Assembly (NCBI RefSeq): GCF_029589495.1
Contig: NZ_JAAIVF010000002.1
Span: forward strand, 558,001 to 622,000
DNA length: 64,000 nucleotides
Direction of reading: 5' to 3'
Source: Speluncibacter jeojiensis
GTDB lineage: Bacteria > Actinomycetota > Actinomycetes > Mycobacteriales > Mycobacteriaceae
In this document: in pieces, positions 1 to 7,899 of the stretch
Layout of the letters: each line of letters opens with the position of its first letter
Position numbering within the stretch: position 1 is the first letter of the stretch
Program-made: the position numbers and the translations under genes
The notes under the pieces: model-generated
What the model saw: the letters and a program-made list of their open reading frames with translations, nothing else
Told to the model about the DNA's origin: nothing
Database searches by the model: none

Positions 1-431
1 ATCGCGAGGAACGCGACCACCGCGAGTGTGCCCACCCACTTCGGGAGGCCCCACATCATCCCGACGCCCGCTATGCCGCTCATCTCGGTGACGATCGCTC
101 CCGCGCACGCGAGCACCAGCGTCGACACCGACAGCCACGCCCACCCGGTGCCGAACCGTTCCCGGATCAGCTCGCCGTGCCCCTTGCCGGTGACCAGCCC
201 GAGCCGAACGGTCAGTTCCTGCACCACGAACACGATGGGGATCAGCACGAGCTGCGCGAGCAGCAGCGAGTACCCCCAGGTGGCGCCGCTCTGCGCGGCG
301 GTGATCAGGCTGCCGGCGTCGGTGTCGGCGAGCATGACCGCCAGGCCCGGTCCGGCGGTCGCCAGCCACATCAGCAGCGCGGTCTTGGGTGTCACCCGGC
401 GCGGGGTCCGGCGCGGTGCGGTGTCCAGCAT
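1..431 (-). CDS. NRAMP-family divalent metal transporter, N-terminal part (cut by window edge)
   Basis: Reading the minus strand from an ATG at 431 gives about 143 residues that run off the left edge. After a basic start come hydrophobic helices containing GPGLAVMLADTDAGS and ITAAQSGATWGY, the NRAMP TM1 region with the metal-binding Asp-Thr-Asp; a second hydrophobic stretch and the ELTVRLGLVTGKGHGELI region follow. NRAMP proteins import Mn2+ or Fe2+ with protons across the inner membrane. A GAGAGG sequence lies about 10 nt before the ATG. A DtxR/IdeR-like box (455-473) sits just upstream, which would fit metal-dependent repression. The C-terminal half is outside the window, so substrate residues later in the protein cannot be checked. 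The family call is firm; choosing Mn rather than Fe is not possible. Confidence 0.85.
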   Translation of the reverse strand, partial: MLDTAPRRTPRRVTPKTALLMWLATAGPGLAVMLADTDAGSLITAAQSGATWGYSLLLAQLVLIPIVFVVQELTVRLGLVTGKGHGELIRERFGTGWAWLSVSTLVLACAGAIVTEMSGIAGVGMMWGLPKWVGTLAVVAFLA

Positions 432-454
432 CCTGGCCGCCTCTCGGGAAGTGA

Positions 455-473
455 TTTGGGCAGGCTCACCTTA
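455..473 (-). promoter_or_regulatory. DtxR/IdeR-like metal box upstream of the NRAMP gene
   Basis: On the minus strand the 19 nt read TAAGGTGAGCCTGCCCAAA. This matches the DtxR/IdeR consensus TTAGGTTAGCCTAACCTAA at 14 of 19 positions by eye, including the GGT and AGCCT core. It ends about 24 nt before the NRAMP start codon, where a repressor would block transcription. An MntR-type regulator is an alternative. Binding is inferred. Confidence 0.5.
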
Positions 474-561
474 GATCCGGAACCTGTCAGCTTCCTGGCG
501 GTCGACGCTCCGCTACCGCTTTCGTCTTCGGCGGCCGAGGCCGTCCCGTCCCGTCCCGTGC

Positions 562-675
562 TCATCGCGCCGGGGCGGTCGCGGGCGGGGTGCTCCGGTC
601 CTGGACGAACAGAATGCCCGAGACCACCGCGACCGTCGCAGCGACGGTCGCGGACGGCCCGACCCGGGCATTCAC
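562..675 (-). CDS. Small single-pass membrane protein, 37 aa (putative)
   Basis: A GTG start at 675 overlaps the stop of the preceding small ORF in a GTGA junction, the usual sign of translational coupling. The product has one hydrophobic stretch (about residues 9-25, VAATVAVVSGILFV) and a Pro/Ala-rich tail. No family is recognised. A further ORF starts in an ATGA overlap at 565 and reads to 392, but it runs into the NRAMP coding region in another frame and is not called. The length makes chance a real possibility. Confidence 0.3.
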   Translation of the reverse strand: MNARVGPSATVAATVAVVSGILFVQDRSTPPATAPAR

Positions 676-860
676 CAGTGCGTACCGCCGCCGAGGGAGG
701 CCGCGACGATTGCGGTCGGCGCGCACGCCGCACGCAGGTTCGCACGCTCCTGCGGAGTCAGGTTGCGACGAGCCCGGATACGTCGCAAGTGATTGCGGCA
801 CACCGTGATCGACAACAATGCGACCGGGTTGTGGACACGACGGGACAGAACGAAGGCCAT
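672..860 (-). CDS. Small basic protein of unknown function, 62 aa
   Basis: An ATG at 860 is preceded by GAGGAG with a 7-nt spacer, a near-ideal ribosome site. The product has an Arg-rich middle (HLRRIRARRNLTPQERANLRAA) flanked by two mildly hydrophobic stretches. I do not recognise a family. The ORF ends in a GTGA overlap with the next small membrane ORF, so the two look like a mini-operon running toward the NRAMP gene. The ribosome site is the main support; conservation in relatives would decide. Confidence 0.4.
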   Translation of the reverse strand: MAFVLSRRVHNPVALLSITVCRNHLRRIRARRNLTPQERANLRAACAPTAIVAASLGGGTHW

Positions 861-961
861 GATGCTTCTCCTCACGGGGAAGGTCGCGGCAGGCCGATCA
901 GCCGTCACCTGACCACGGCGACGCGATGCGACGAGGACACACCCCGCGCATCACGCTGCGT

Positions 962-1039
962 TCAGGATCGGAGGGCCGGCACCGGGCCGCGACCGAGTGG
1001 GAACAATTCGATACTCGGATAAGGACTATCGCCACTCAT
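962..1039 (-). CDS. Possible 25-aa leader peptide ORF
   Basis: An ATG at 1039 follows AGGAGGTG with a 9-nt spacer and opens a 25-codon frame rich in Pro and Leu, ending in TGA at 962. It lies 102 nt upstream of the 62-aa ORF on the same strand. It could be a leader peptide or a chance match; nothing else in 861-1429 looks coding. Confidence 0.2.
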   Translation of the reverse strand: MSGDSPYPSIELFPLGRGPVPALRS

Positions 1040-1308
1040 CGTGTTCCCCACCTCCTCGCAGCCGAGACGCACGCGGGCGTCGTGTCGATGCACACGGGGA
1101 GGCGCCCGGATTCAGATTCCCGGGCGGGCACCCCTCTCGTCAGAGTTTCGGCACTGCACGACGTGATCCCTTGGCGGGAAGCCACTTCGGGTCACCCCTT
1201 AATCCGGGGAGACCTGTCCTAACCTTGGGCGTCTCTCGACGTCGTCAGATCAGTGGCCTGTGTTCGTGCAGGAGCCTCACCTAGCGAGGTGCTTGCCTGA
1301 AAATAGTG

Positions 1309-1354
1309 AGCGTGTTCGCGCGTCGTGTCAAATCGAAAACGATGCGAACACACT
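1309..1354 (-). terminator. Inverted repeat downstream of the LCP gene, probable terminator
   Basis: Arms GTGTTCGC (1312-1319) and GCGAACAC (1344-1351) are perfect inverted repeats and extend to 11 bp with one wobble pair. The 24-nt loop contains a smaller ATCG-TTTT-CGAT hairpin. On the minus strand the second arm is followed by GCTCACTATTTTC, which is T-rich. The position, about 80 nt past the LCP stop, fits a terminator for that gene. The rest of 1040-1429 shows no gene. Confidence 0.45.
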
Positions 1355-1429
1355 CGTCCTTACGTGATCTTTACGAGTACATCACCTTGACCCGCAATAC
1401 ATTTCATTCGACCGATACTCGTCTTCCCA

Positions 1430-3100
1430 CTACTTAACACAGGGGATTCCGGTGCCGCCGAGCTGTGTCAGGTCCGTGGGGCCCGGGGCCTGATCGCCGG
1501 ATCCGGTGGCCGACACCGGCGCGACCGGGGAGGGCGCCGTCGACGGATCCGAGGAGTCGGTCCCGACCGGGTCGTTTGAATCCGATCCTGCTGTGCCACT
1601 GACAGTGTCACCGCCTGAGTCACCTCCGAGCCCGGGTGGCATGCCGAAGTCGGTACCGACCGTCAACCGGACGGTACCGGCGGGCACGGCCGACTCCGGT
1701 GCCGCGGAGGCGTCGATGCCGAGGAGCTTCGCGAGCTGTTGCGCGGGTTGCTCAGCGCCCTGGCCGTAGTCGACGGCCGTGCCGGCACGCACCGCCCCGG
1801 TGGACGCTGATCCCTGGGTGAAGCCCAGCGCCGACAGGTCGGCCTCGAGCTCGCCGGCCAGTCCGTTGCGCCCGGAGCCGTTGACGACGTCGAGCACGAC
1901 GCCTTCGGCACCCGCCACCGAGGTCGGCACCGGTGGCGTCGGCGAGGGGGTCGGTGTCCGTGTCGATGTCGGCGTGCCCTCCGGTACACCGAGGAGTTGC
2001 GCGACGATCGCGTGGATCTGAGCTGTGTTCACGATGTTGACGTCCTCGCCGTTCGCGTCCTGCCCGAACCGCTGGATCGGCAGCGTGAAGAACGTGATGT
2101 TTCCGCTGGTCAGGGCCGATGCCTTCCGAGCGAAGGAGACCAGGTCGAGCCCGGAGTCGACCGCCATGTTCTGCTTGGCCACGTCGAGGATGGAGGTCAG
2201 CTGGGCCGGATCGGTCAAGGTGCCGCTGCTCTGCAGCTTGTGCGCAAGCGACACGATGAACGCCTGCTGGCGGCGGTCGCGGTCGAGGTCGGTGAAGTTC
2301 AGGTCCGAATTCGGGTCGCGGCGCTGGCGCACGAATGCCATCGCCTGCGAGGCGTCGATCTCCTGCAGCCCCTTGTGGAAGTTCGCGCCTGAGTAGCTGT
2401 CGGAGGTGTCCTCATTCAGGCACACCTGGATCGGCTGCACGACCTGCGCGATCTGGAAGAAGGCGGCCAGGGTGATCTCGACGAAGTGGTCGATCGGGAC
2501 GTCGCCGAGGAACTGTCTGACAGTGGCGATCTCGGCCTTACGGCCGGCCTCGCGCGACTGTTGCTCCAACTGCTGCGGATCGGTCACCCCCTGCGCGGAG
2601 AGCGTGCGGCGCGCCTGATCTACCGCAAGGCCGTAGGCCTGCTTGATCTTTCCCTTGCACTGCCCGTCCGGGCAACCCGACAGCGAGACGTAATCGTCGC
2701 GAGGTATGGAGATCGCGGTGGCCTTCGAGCCGTCGCCCGGAACGTGCAGCAGGATCAGCACATTCGCGTTGTATCCGCCGTTGCTCTCGTCGCCCGCGTG
2801 CAGCGCGTCGTACATCTGCTGGGGCAGCGGATTGCCTTTCTCGTCCAGCCGGCTGTCCAGGCCCATGATCAGGATGTTCTGGTCCCCGTTGGACGAGGTC
2901 GGACCGCCGAACAGCGCGTGCGACGTGATCAGCCCGGCGGTGAGATTGTGATAGGCCGCCCAGGCCAGCCCGGTGATGACGAGCGAGGCCACGGCGCAGA
3001 GCGCCACCACGACGCGCAACGCCACCCGCGGGGACTTGTGCCGCTGCGTCGTCGGCAAGGGACGGCGCGCGCGAACCCCCGGACGATCGGCATCGGACAT
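1430..3100 (-). CDS. LytR-CpsA-Psr (LCP) family cell-wall ligase with LytR_C domain
   Basis: LCP enzymes transfer polyprenyl-pyrophosphate-linked glycans to peptidoglycan outside the membrane; in mycobacteria the relative Lcp1 attaches arabinogalactan. The 556-aa product has a short basic cytosolic N-terminus, one membrane segment (about residues 25-50), an LCP domain with NILIMGLDSR, AISIPRDDYVSL and AMAFVRQRRD carrying the conserved Asp and Arg residues, a Thr/Pro linker, then a LytR_C domain (GVVLDVVNGSGRNGLAGEL) and a Ser/Asp/Pro-rich tail. The ATG at 3100 was chosen because GGAGGAGGTG precedes it by 8 nt; the frame stays open to 3259 but that extension lacks a ribosome site. It lies next to the galactan and arabinan genes, in line with a role in joining arabinogalactan to the wall, but the acceptor is inferred. 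Confidence 0.9.
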   Translation of the reverse strand: MSDADRPGVRARRPLPTTQRHKSPRVALRVVVALCAVASLVITGLAWAAYHNLTAGLITSHALFGGPTSSNGDQNILIMGLDSRLDEKGNPLPQQMYDALHAGDESNGGYNANVLILLHVPGDGSKATAISIPRDDYVSLSGCPDGQCKGKIKQAYGLAVDQARRTLSAQGVTDPQQLEQQSREAGRKAEIATVRQFLGDVPIDHFVEITLAAFFQIAQVVQPIQVCLNEDTSDSYSGANFHKGLQEIDASQAMAFVRQRRDPNSDLNFTDLDRDRRQQAFIVSLAHKLQSSGTLTDPAQLTSILDVAKQNMAVDSGLDLVSFARKASALTSGNITFFTLPIQRFGQDANGEDVNIVNTAQIHAIVAQLLGVPEGTPTSTRTPTPSPTPPVPTSVAGAEGVVLDVVNGSGRNGLAGELEADLSALGFTQGSASTGAVRAGTAVDYGQGAEQPAQQLAKLLGIDASAAPESAVPAGTVRLTVGTDFGMPPGLGGDSGGDTVSGTAGSDSNDPVGTDSSDPSTAPSPVAPVSATGSGDQAPGPTDLTQLGGTGIPCVK

Positions 3101-3261
3101 GGCGCACACCTCCTCCGCATCACCAGGCACTGGCGGCGCCGAGCGCTCGGATCTCCGTCCATCGAACCACCGATACCGCCCGACGGGCACCAGGCTCGCG
3201 GCCCGGATCGCTCGACAGGCTCCGTCCGCGCCCACGGCGTCCGGTTCGGGCAGACACAATA

Positions 3262-3300
3262 TTAGGTGTGGGATCCCTTGGTATAGAACGCATTACCTAA
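3262..3300. promoter_or_regulatory. Inverted TTAGGT/ACCTAA half-sites in the LCP-VIT divergent promoter
   Basis: The 257-nt divergent gap (3101-3357) contains TTAGGT at 3262-3267 and the inverted ACCTAA at 3295-3300, 27 nt apart. TTAGGT is also the half-site of the DtxR/IdeR consensus, and the flanking genes include a VIT-type metal transporter. Neither copy forms a full 19-bp box. No other feature is clear in the gap. Confidence 0.25.
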
Positions 3301-3357
3301 CTTCGGCGAGCCTTTCATTGCTGGTGGCAGATGATCTTCCCCGTTACCGTGATGGGC

Positions 3358-4110
3358 ATGAGTGATCTGGACTCCCGCGTGCCCGGTGGGCGCGCCGTCG
3401 AGGTCGACGCGCTTCACGCCGGCGACACGCACCGGGTGCGGCTGTCCTCTCGGCTCAACTGGCTTCGGGCCGGTGTGCTCGGCGCGAACGACGGGATCGT
3501 CTCCGTGGCCGGCATCGTGATCGGCGTCGCGGCGGCCACCACCGAGCGCGGCCCCATCCTCACCGCGGGCATCGCCGGACTGGTCGCCGGGGCGGTGTCG
3601 ATGGCCCTCGGCGAGTACGTCTCCGTCAGCAGCCAGCGCGACAGCGAGCGCGCACTGTTGGAGACCGAGCTACGCGAGCTCGCCGAGGAGCCCGCAGCCG
3701 AGCTGGCCGAGCTGGCCGCGATCTATCGGGCGAAGGGCCTGTCCCCCGCAACCGCGCAGAAGGTCGCCGAGGAACTGACCGCGCACGACGCGTTCGCCGC
3801 CCACGCCGAGGCCGAACTCGGGATCGACCCCGACGACCTGACGAACCCGTGGCATGCCGCCGTCTCGTCGGCGATCTCGTTCACGGTCGGCGCCCTGCTC
3901 CCGCTGCTGGCCCTGCTGGCCGCGCCGGCATCCGCACGCATCCCGGTCGCGTTCGCCGCGGTCCTCGCCGCCCTTGCCCTCACCGGGGGTGTCGGCGCCC
4001 GCCTCGGTGGCGCCCAACCGGGTCGCGCCACCGTCCGCATCGTGCTCGGCGGCGCCGTCGCGCTGGCCGTCACCTATCTGATCGGCCACCTGGTCGGGCT
4101 GACGATCTGA
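3358..4110 (+). CDS. VIT1/CCC1-family iron/manganese transporter
   Basis: The 250-aa product matches the VIT/CCC1 family. LRAGVLGANDGIVSVAGIVIGV at the start of the membrane domain and SMALGEYVSVSSQRDSE are the two family signatures; a charged helical segment (about residues 100-150, EELRELAEEP... to AELGIDPDDL) corresponds to the cytoplasmic metal-binding region, and three more hydrophobic helices end the protein. Such proteins move Fe2+ or Mn2+ out of the cytoplasm. The start is uncertain: ATG codons at 3331, 3352 and 3358 are in frame and none has a good ribosome site; 3358 is preferred because family similarity begins soon after it. It converges on the glycosyltransferase gene ending at 4114. 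Confidence 0.85.
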   Translation: MSDLDSRVPGGRAVEVDALHAGDTHRVRLSSRLNWLRAGVLGANDGIVSVAGIVIGVAAATTERGPILTAGIAGLVAGAVSMALGEYVSVSSQRDSERALLETELRELAEEPAAELAELAAIYRAKGLSPATAQKVAEELTAHDAFAAHAEAELGIDPDDLTNPWHAAVSSAISFTVGALLPLLALLAAPASARIPVAFAAVLAALALTGGVGARLGGAQPGRATVRIVLGGAVALAVTYLIGHLVGLTI

Positions 4111-4113
4111 CGT

Positions 4114-5697
4114 TCAGCGGGGCGCGGCTTCCGTAGGCTTCAGCTCGACGACCTGCGAGACGTGGAACTCCCGGCGGTCGACGATCCGGAAGCCGTGCGC
4201 GGCGAGCCGCCGGTAGTCGTCGGTGTCGACGAAGTGATACGACGGCAGACCCCACTGCTCGTTGGACGTGTGCCGGATGTGTTCGGGCACCTCACGTTCG
4301 ATGTCGGCGACATACCAGACGGTCGGGCAGCTCGGCAGCTGCTGTTGCACCTGCGCCAGCGGCAGGTCCTCGTCCCAGAGGGAGCCCTGGCTCGCGGCGG
4401 TGCGGCCCAGTTCCAGGTCCCGTAGTCCCGCGAGCGGGCCGGGGTCCGCATCCTTGGCCAGTCGCGCGGAGGTCGGGTTCCAGGCCGGCTTCGGATCGAA
4501 CAGCAGACAGTCGCCGGGACTGGTGTGCGTCGCAAGGTAATCGTTGACCGAGGTGAAGTCCATGCCGCTGGGCTTCGGGTATTCACCGCGCTGCCCGACG
4601 TAGGCCGGCAGTGCGGCCGCCGCCAGTACGGCGAACCCGAGCCGGCTCACCCAGGCGTGTGCCGAGAACTGCAGCAACGCCCAGCCGAGCAGCAGCGCGA
4701 CCGCCGGCGTCGTGAAGGTCAGGTAACGGTCCAGGTAGATCGGCCGCCAGAGCAGTGATGCGGCCACCAGCGTCGCGGTCGGTGCCAGCGCCCACGGGAT
4801 CATGACCACGCGGACGCCTGGCAGGGTCCGGCGCCGGGTGAAGGCCAGGGCAGCGAGCATCAGGATCCAGGCCAGCGCCGCGCACACCGGGGCCTCGAGG
4901 AACCACTGGTAGCCGAGCACGGAGCGGACCGCGTGCCGGTCCAGGGCCGGGATCCAGGCGACCTGACCGTGCTCGTGCACCATCAGCCGCACCAGCGGCG
5001 AGGCCACGACCAGACCGGCGAGGCATGCCGCCGCCCAGCGCCGCCAGGTGCGCAGCGGCGCACGCACGACCAACAGGGTGAGCGCGTGCGCGATCAGCAG
5101 GGTCGCGCTGTAGAGGAACAGCACCGTCGAAAAGGTCACGCCGAGCGCGTAACCCAGCCAGCACAGCAAGCCGCTACGCCCGGTTGTCGCGCGGATCGCA
5201 GCGCAGAACAACACGGTCAGCCACACCGCCGCGGCCATCGTCCAGGCATACGATCGCGCCTCGACCGCCGCCCAGGTGACCCGCGGGAGCACCACGAACA
5301 CCAGCCCGGACAGCAACCCGAATCGTCTTGTGCCCAGCCGAGTTCCGAGAACCACCACGCCCGCGGCAGCCACTCCGACTCCGATCGCACTCGGGATCCG
5401 CGCCGACAGCGGTGAGGCCCCGAACAGTTCGAACCAGAAGTGCATGACGACGTAGTAGAGCCCGTGCACGGCATCTTGGTTCTCGAGGAAGTGGTGCAGC
5501 TGCGGCAGTGTCCTCGTCGCCGAGTGCACGGTCGCCACCTCGTCGTACCAGAGCGACGGTCGCCAGGAGCCGATCACGCCGAGGACGAACCCGATCAGTC
5601 CGACGGTGACCGCATCGAGCGCGCGGCCACGCCGCCACACCGCATGCCGCCGACCGGATTCGATCCTCAGCGGGGTGGGGTCCGTCGTACTGGTCAC
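4114..5697 (-). CDS. GT-C fold membrane glycosyltransferase (GT39/mannosyltransferase-like)
   Basis: The 527-aa product has many hydrophobic segments across its first 390 residues and a soluble C-terminal domain. The first loop carries WYDEVATVHSATRTLPQL, the Asp-Glu signature of polyprenyl-phosphate-sugar-dependent GT-C enzymes, followed by AVHGLYYVVMHFWFELFG. These enzymes use lipid-linked mannose or arabinose on the outer face of the membrane. It resembles the group that includes the M. tuberculosis LAM-capping mannosyltransferase Rv1635c, but sugar and acceptor are unknown. The GTG start at 5697 overlaps the EspG stop by four bases (GTGA), so it is the last gene of the ESX accessory cassette, which suggests a link to a secreted substrate. 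Confidence 0.75.
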   Translation of the reverse strand: MTSTTDPTPLRIESGRRHAVWRRGRALDAVTVGLIGFVLGVIGSWRPSLWYDEVATVHSATRTLPQLHHFLENQDAVHGLYYVVMHFWFELFGASPLSARIPSAIGVGVAAAGVVVLGTRLGTRRFGLLSGLVFVVLPRVTWAAVEARSYAWTMAAAVWLTVLFCAAIRATTGRSGLLCWLGYALGVTFSTVLFLYSATLLIAHALTLLVVRAPLRTWRRWAAACLAGLVVASPLVRLMVHEHGQVAWIPALDRHAVRSVLGYQWFLEAPVCAALAWILMLAALAFTRRRTLPGVRVVMIPWALAPTATLVAASLLWRPIYLDRYLTFTTPAVALLLGWALLQFSAHAWVSRLGFAVLAAAALPAYVGQRGEYPKPSGMDFTSVNDYLATHTSPGDCLLFDPKPAWNPTSARLAKDADPGPLAGLRDLELGRTAASQGSLWDEDLPLAQVQQQLPSCPTVWYVADIEREVPEHIRHTSNEQWGLPSYHFVDTDDYRRLAAHGFRIVDRREFHVSQVVELKPTEAAPR

Positions 5698-6389
5698 CGC
5701 CCGACGGCCTCCTCGAGCGCGCCGAACAGCTGTTGCGGGTCGCAGGGTTGCGCGTGCAGGACGTCATCGCCGCGCAACAGGTAGCGGCCGTCCTGCGCCA
5801 CATCGAGCCAGGTCAGGTGCGTGGTCGCCGACGACCCGGCCGACTCGACGGTGACGAATCCGGTACAGACCCGGGCGCGCAGCAGCAGTTGGCGCAGCCG
5901 TGTCGCGGCCGAGGATTCGACAGTCTGCAGCACCGCGCCCCGGTCGGGCCGGCGTACCTCGTCGTGGTGTGCGGTCAGCGCGGTCGTGCGTCCCGGCCGG
6001 TTCGCCGGTAACGCCTGCATGATCGACCCGGCGATCGCGTGTGCCGGTCCGGTGAACACGCGGACCTCGCCGCCGAACTCGCGGTCCGGTCCGGCGGCCT
6101 GCTCGATCAGCGTGGCGACGCCGGCCCGGGCGGCACCGAGCAGCCGGATCGGGGTCGCGGCCTCGGCATACACCTGGACTCGCACCGACGGATGCTGCAC
6201 GGTGTCGAGCGCGGCGCGCAGCTGCGGATCGACGCCGGCGCACCAGTGCCGGAGTTCGGTCTGCGCGCGTTCGTAGGCCGTGAGATCGGGTTCGGTGTCG
6301 CGGTGGGTGACCGGGTACGGCAGCCGATCCAGCGTGGTCACCGATTCCCACAGCGACGCGAACTGCGCCGATGACAGGACCCAGCTCAC
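5694..6389 (-). CDS. ESX secretion-associated chaperone EspG-like protein
   Basis: EspG proteins are cytosolic chaperones that bind the tip of PPE proteins and deliver them to the type VII (ESX) secretion system. This 231-aa product opens with FASLWESVTTLDRLPYPV, resembling the EspG N-terminal strand-helix with its Leu-Pro-Tyr-Pro element, and has the alternating strand pattern of the family (RVQVYAEA, REFGGEVRVFTGP, HLTWLDVAQDGRYLL). It is somewhat shorter than typical EspG (about 270-300 aa). The GTG start at 6389 overlaps the stop of the PPE-like gene by four bases. Sitting directly after its probable client is the standard arrangement. The family call rests on pattern and context rather than a catalytic motif. 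Confidence 0.7.
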   Translation of the reverse strand: MSWVLSSAQFASLWESVTTLDRLPYPVTHRDTEPDLTAYERAQTELRHWCAGVDPQLRAALDTVQHPSVRVQVYAEAATPIRLLGAARAGVATLIEQAAGPDREFGGEVRVFTGPAHAIAGSIMQALPANRPGRTTALTAHHDEVRRPDRGAVLQTVESSAATRLRQLLLRARVCTGFVTVESAGSSATTHLTWLDVAQDGRYLLRGDDVLHAQPCDPQQLFGALEEAVGR

Positions 6390-7897
6390 CGGTCGTCCTC
6401 GACGAATGCGCCGATCACCGCAGGCACCACCATAGGCAACTCGCCGATCAGCTCGCTGCCGTTACCGGCAGACACCAAATAGCTTGCGGGACGGTACTCC
6501 TCGTCATCATCACCGTTCTGCCGAGCACCGTGCGGCATTGCGCCCATCGACCTGCTCGTCGACCGCGCCGCCTTCGCCGCGGCCGTGGCGGCCTGTTCCT
6601 CCGCGACCGAACCGCCGGCGACGCCGCGTCCGGTCGAACCACCTGCTCCCGAGCCGGAACCCGGCCCCGGAACGGCGCCGCCGAACGAGCCACCGGACGA
6701 ACCGTCGTACCCACCGCCGGAGCCGCCGAAGCCTCCGCCCACGCCGGGAACCACCACACCCAGACCGCCCATGCCGGATCCCGAACCGAGCGAACCTGCG
6801 CCTCCGGCGTGCGATCCCATGGAACCTCCGGATCCGGAACGGTTGGTCCCCAAGGAATCCGCAGGCGACAGCCCGGCCGACTGGGTCCCGGCCGGCATGC
6901 CCCCGAAGCCGTCCTGCAGGCCGCCCTCCGCATCACCGCCACCGCCGGGTCCGGGCGCCCGATATGCGTCGGCCGGACCATCCGAACCGGCGCCGGGTGC
7001 ACCCGATCCGGCGCCGGCCGGATCCACCGGTGCGCCACCATCAGACGAATCACCTTGGTACACACCGTTGATACCGACCGGTCCGCCGCCGGAACCGCCG
7101 GTCATGCCGGCCGTGCCGGGCATGGAGAAACCGTTCACGGCGTTGTGTGGCGGTGCGAGCAACGGCACACCGGTACCTGCCTGCGTGAACCCCGGCACGT
7201 ACGTCGTCTGCATCGCCAGAATCGCCCGCTGGCGCTCCTCTTCCGCCATCATCTGCGCGGACTGCGGGCTCGTGATCATCAGGATGTCCGCCGCAGGGGT
7301 CGCGGGTACCGGCACCTGAGCCTTCACCGCGTCGGTGGTCACCGCCGCCGACTCGATCTTCAACGCCGTCGCCCGCATCCCCTGTGTGAAGCTGTGACCG
7401 GAGTTTGCGAAAGCCGTAACCGCCTGCGCCGCAGCGGTCGCGCCGTCACCCTCCCACTCCGCACCGATCGTCGACTGGATCTTCGTGAAGAACGTCGTAT
7501 AGGCCTCGTCCAGCGTCGAGCCGATCTGCGTCCACGCTCCGGCAACACTGTTCATCGATGTGCTGCGCATCGGAGTGACGGCAGCGAAGATCTGTTCCTG
7601 CGTCCATGCTTGGAAGTTCTCGAAGCCGGCGACGAAGGCGTCGTCTGCCGCTCCGTACGCGTCCGCCGTCAGCACCGTCTCGTTGTGCGCGAGCCGGCGC
7701 AACTGCTGCTCAGCGGCAGAGGTGCCGGGGTACATGCTCGTCAGGCCACCCAGGCCATCGGACGCTGGAGCAGCCGCTTTCGTTGTCGTCGGTTGCGCCA
7801 CGGTGACACCGGGAACCAACGGCGGTGGCGTACCGCCGGTCGACTGCTGCCCAACCGGCGGGATCAGCAGTCCCTGCAGACCTGAATTGTCAGGCAT
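6386..7897 (-). CDS. PPE/WXG-like type VII secretion substrate with Gly/Pro/Ser-rich C-terminus
   Basis: The 503-aa product begins with a Pro-rich leader, then a helical domain (about residues 50-220) containing the WEG turn in IGAEWEGDGATAAAQAV, the WXG signature of ESX substrates. Residues about 260-450 are a Gly/Ser/Pro low-complexity region. The extreme C-terminus YLVSAGNGSELIGELP..VVPAVIG resembles the tail common to PPE-like ESX substrates in Nocardia and Rhodococcus. A true Pro-Pro-Glu at the N-terminus is absent. The ATG at 7897 is preferred over an in-frame TTG at 7903 because AAGGGGG precedes it by 7 nt. The lipoprotein stop lies two bases upstream and EspG overlaps downstream. Expected route: chaperoned by EspG and exported by an ESX system encoded elsewhere. 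Confidence 0.7.
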   Translation of the reverse strand: MPDNSGLQGLLIPPVGQQSTGGTPPPLVPGVTVAQPTTTKAAAPASDGLGGLTSMYPGTSAAEQQLRRLAHNETVLTADAYGAADDAFVAGFENFQAWTQEQIFAAVTPMRSTSMNSVAGAWTQIGSTLDEAYTTFFTKIQSTIGAEWEGDGATAAAQAVTAFANSGHSFTQGMRATALKIESAAVTTDAVKAQVPVPATPAADILMITSPQSAQMMAEEERQRAILAMQTTYVPGFTQAGTGVPLLAPPHNAVNGFSMPGTAGMTGGSGGGPVGINGVYQGDSSDGGAPVDPAGAGSGAPGAGSDGPADAYRAPGPGGGGDAEGGLQDGFGGMPAGTQSAGLSPADSLGTNRSGSGGSMGSHAGGAGSLGSGSGMGGLGVVVPGVGGGFGGSGGGYDGSSGGSFGGAVPGPGSGSGAGGSTGRGVAGGSVAEEQAATAAAKAARSTSRSMGAMPHGARQNGDDDEEYRPASYLVSAGNGSELIGELPMVVPAVIGAFVEDDR

Positions 7898-7899
7898 GG

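Noticed and set aside
392..565. 57-codon frame joined by ATGA to the 37-aa ORF
   Set aside because: It overlaps the NRAMP start in another frame and passes through the metal box; not convincing as a gene.
1211..1226. CCTAACCTTGG, half of an iron box
   Set aside because: Only the right half matches; the left half has almost no matches and no gene start lies next to it.
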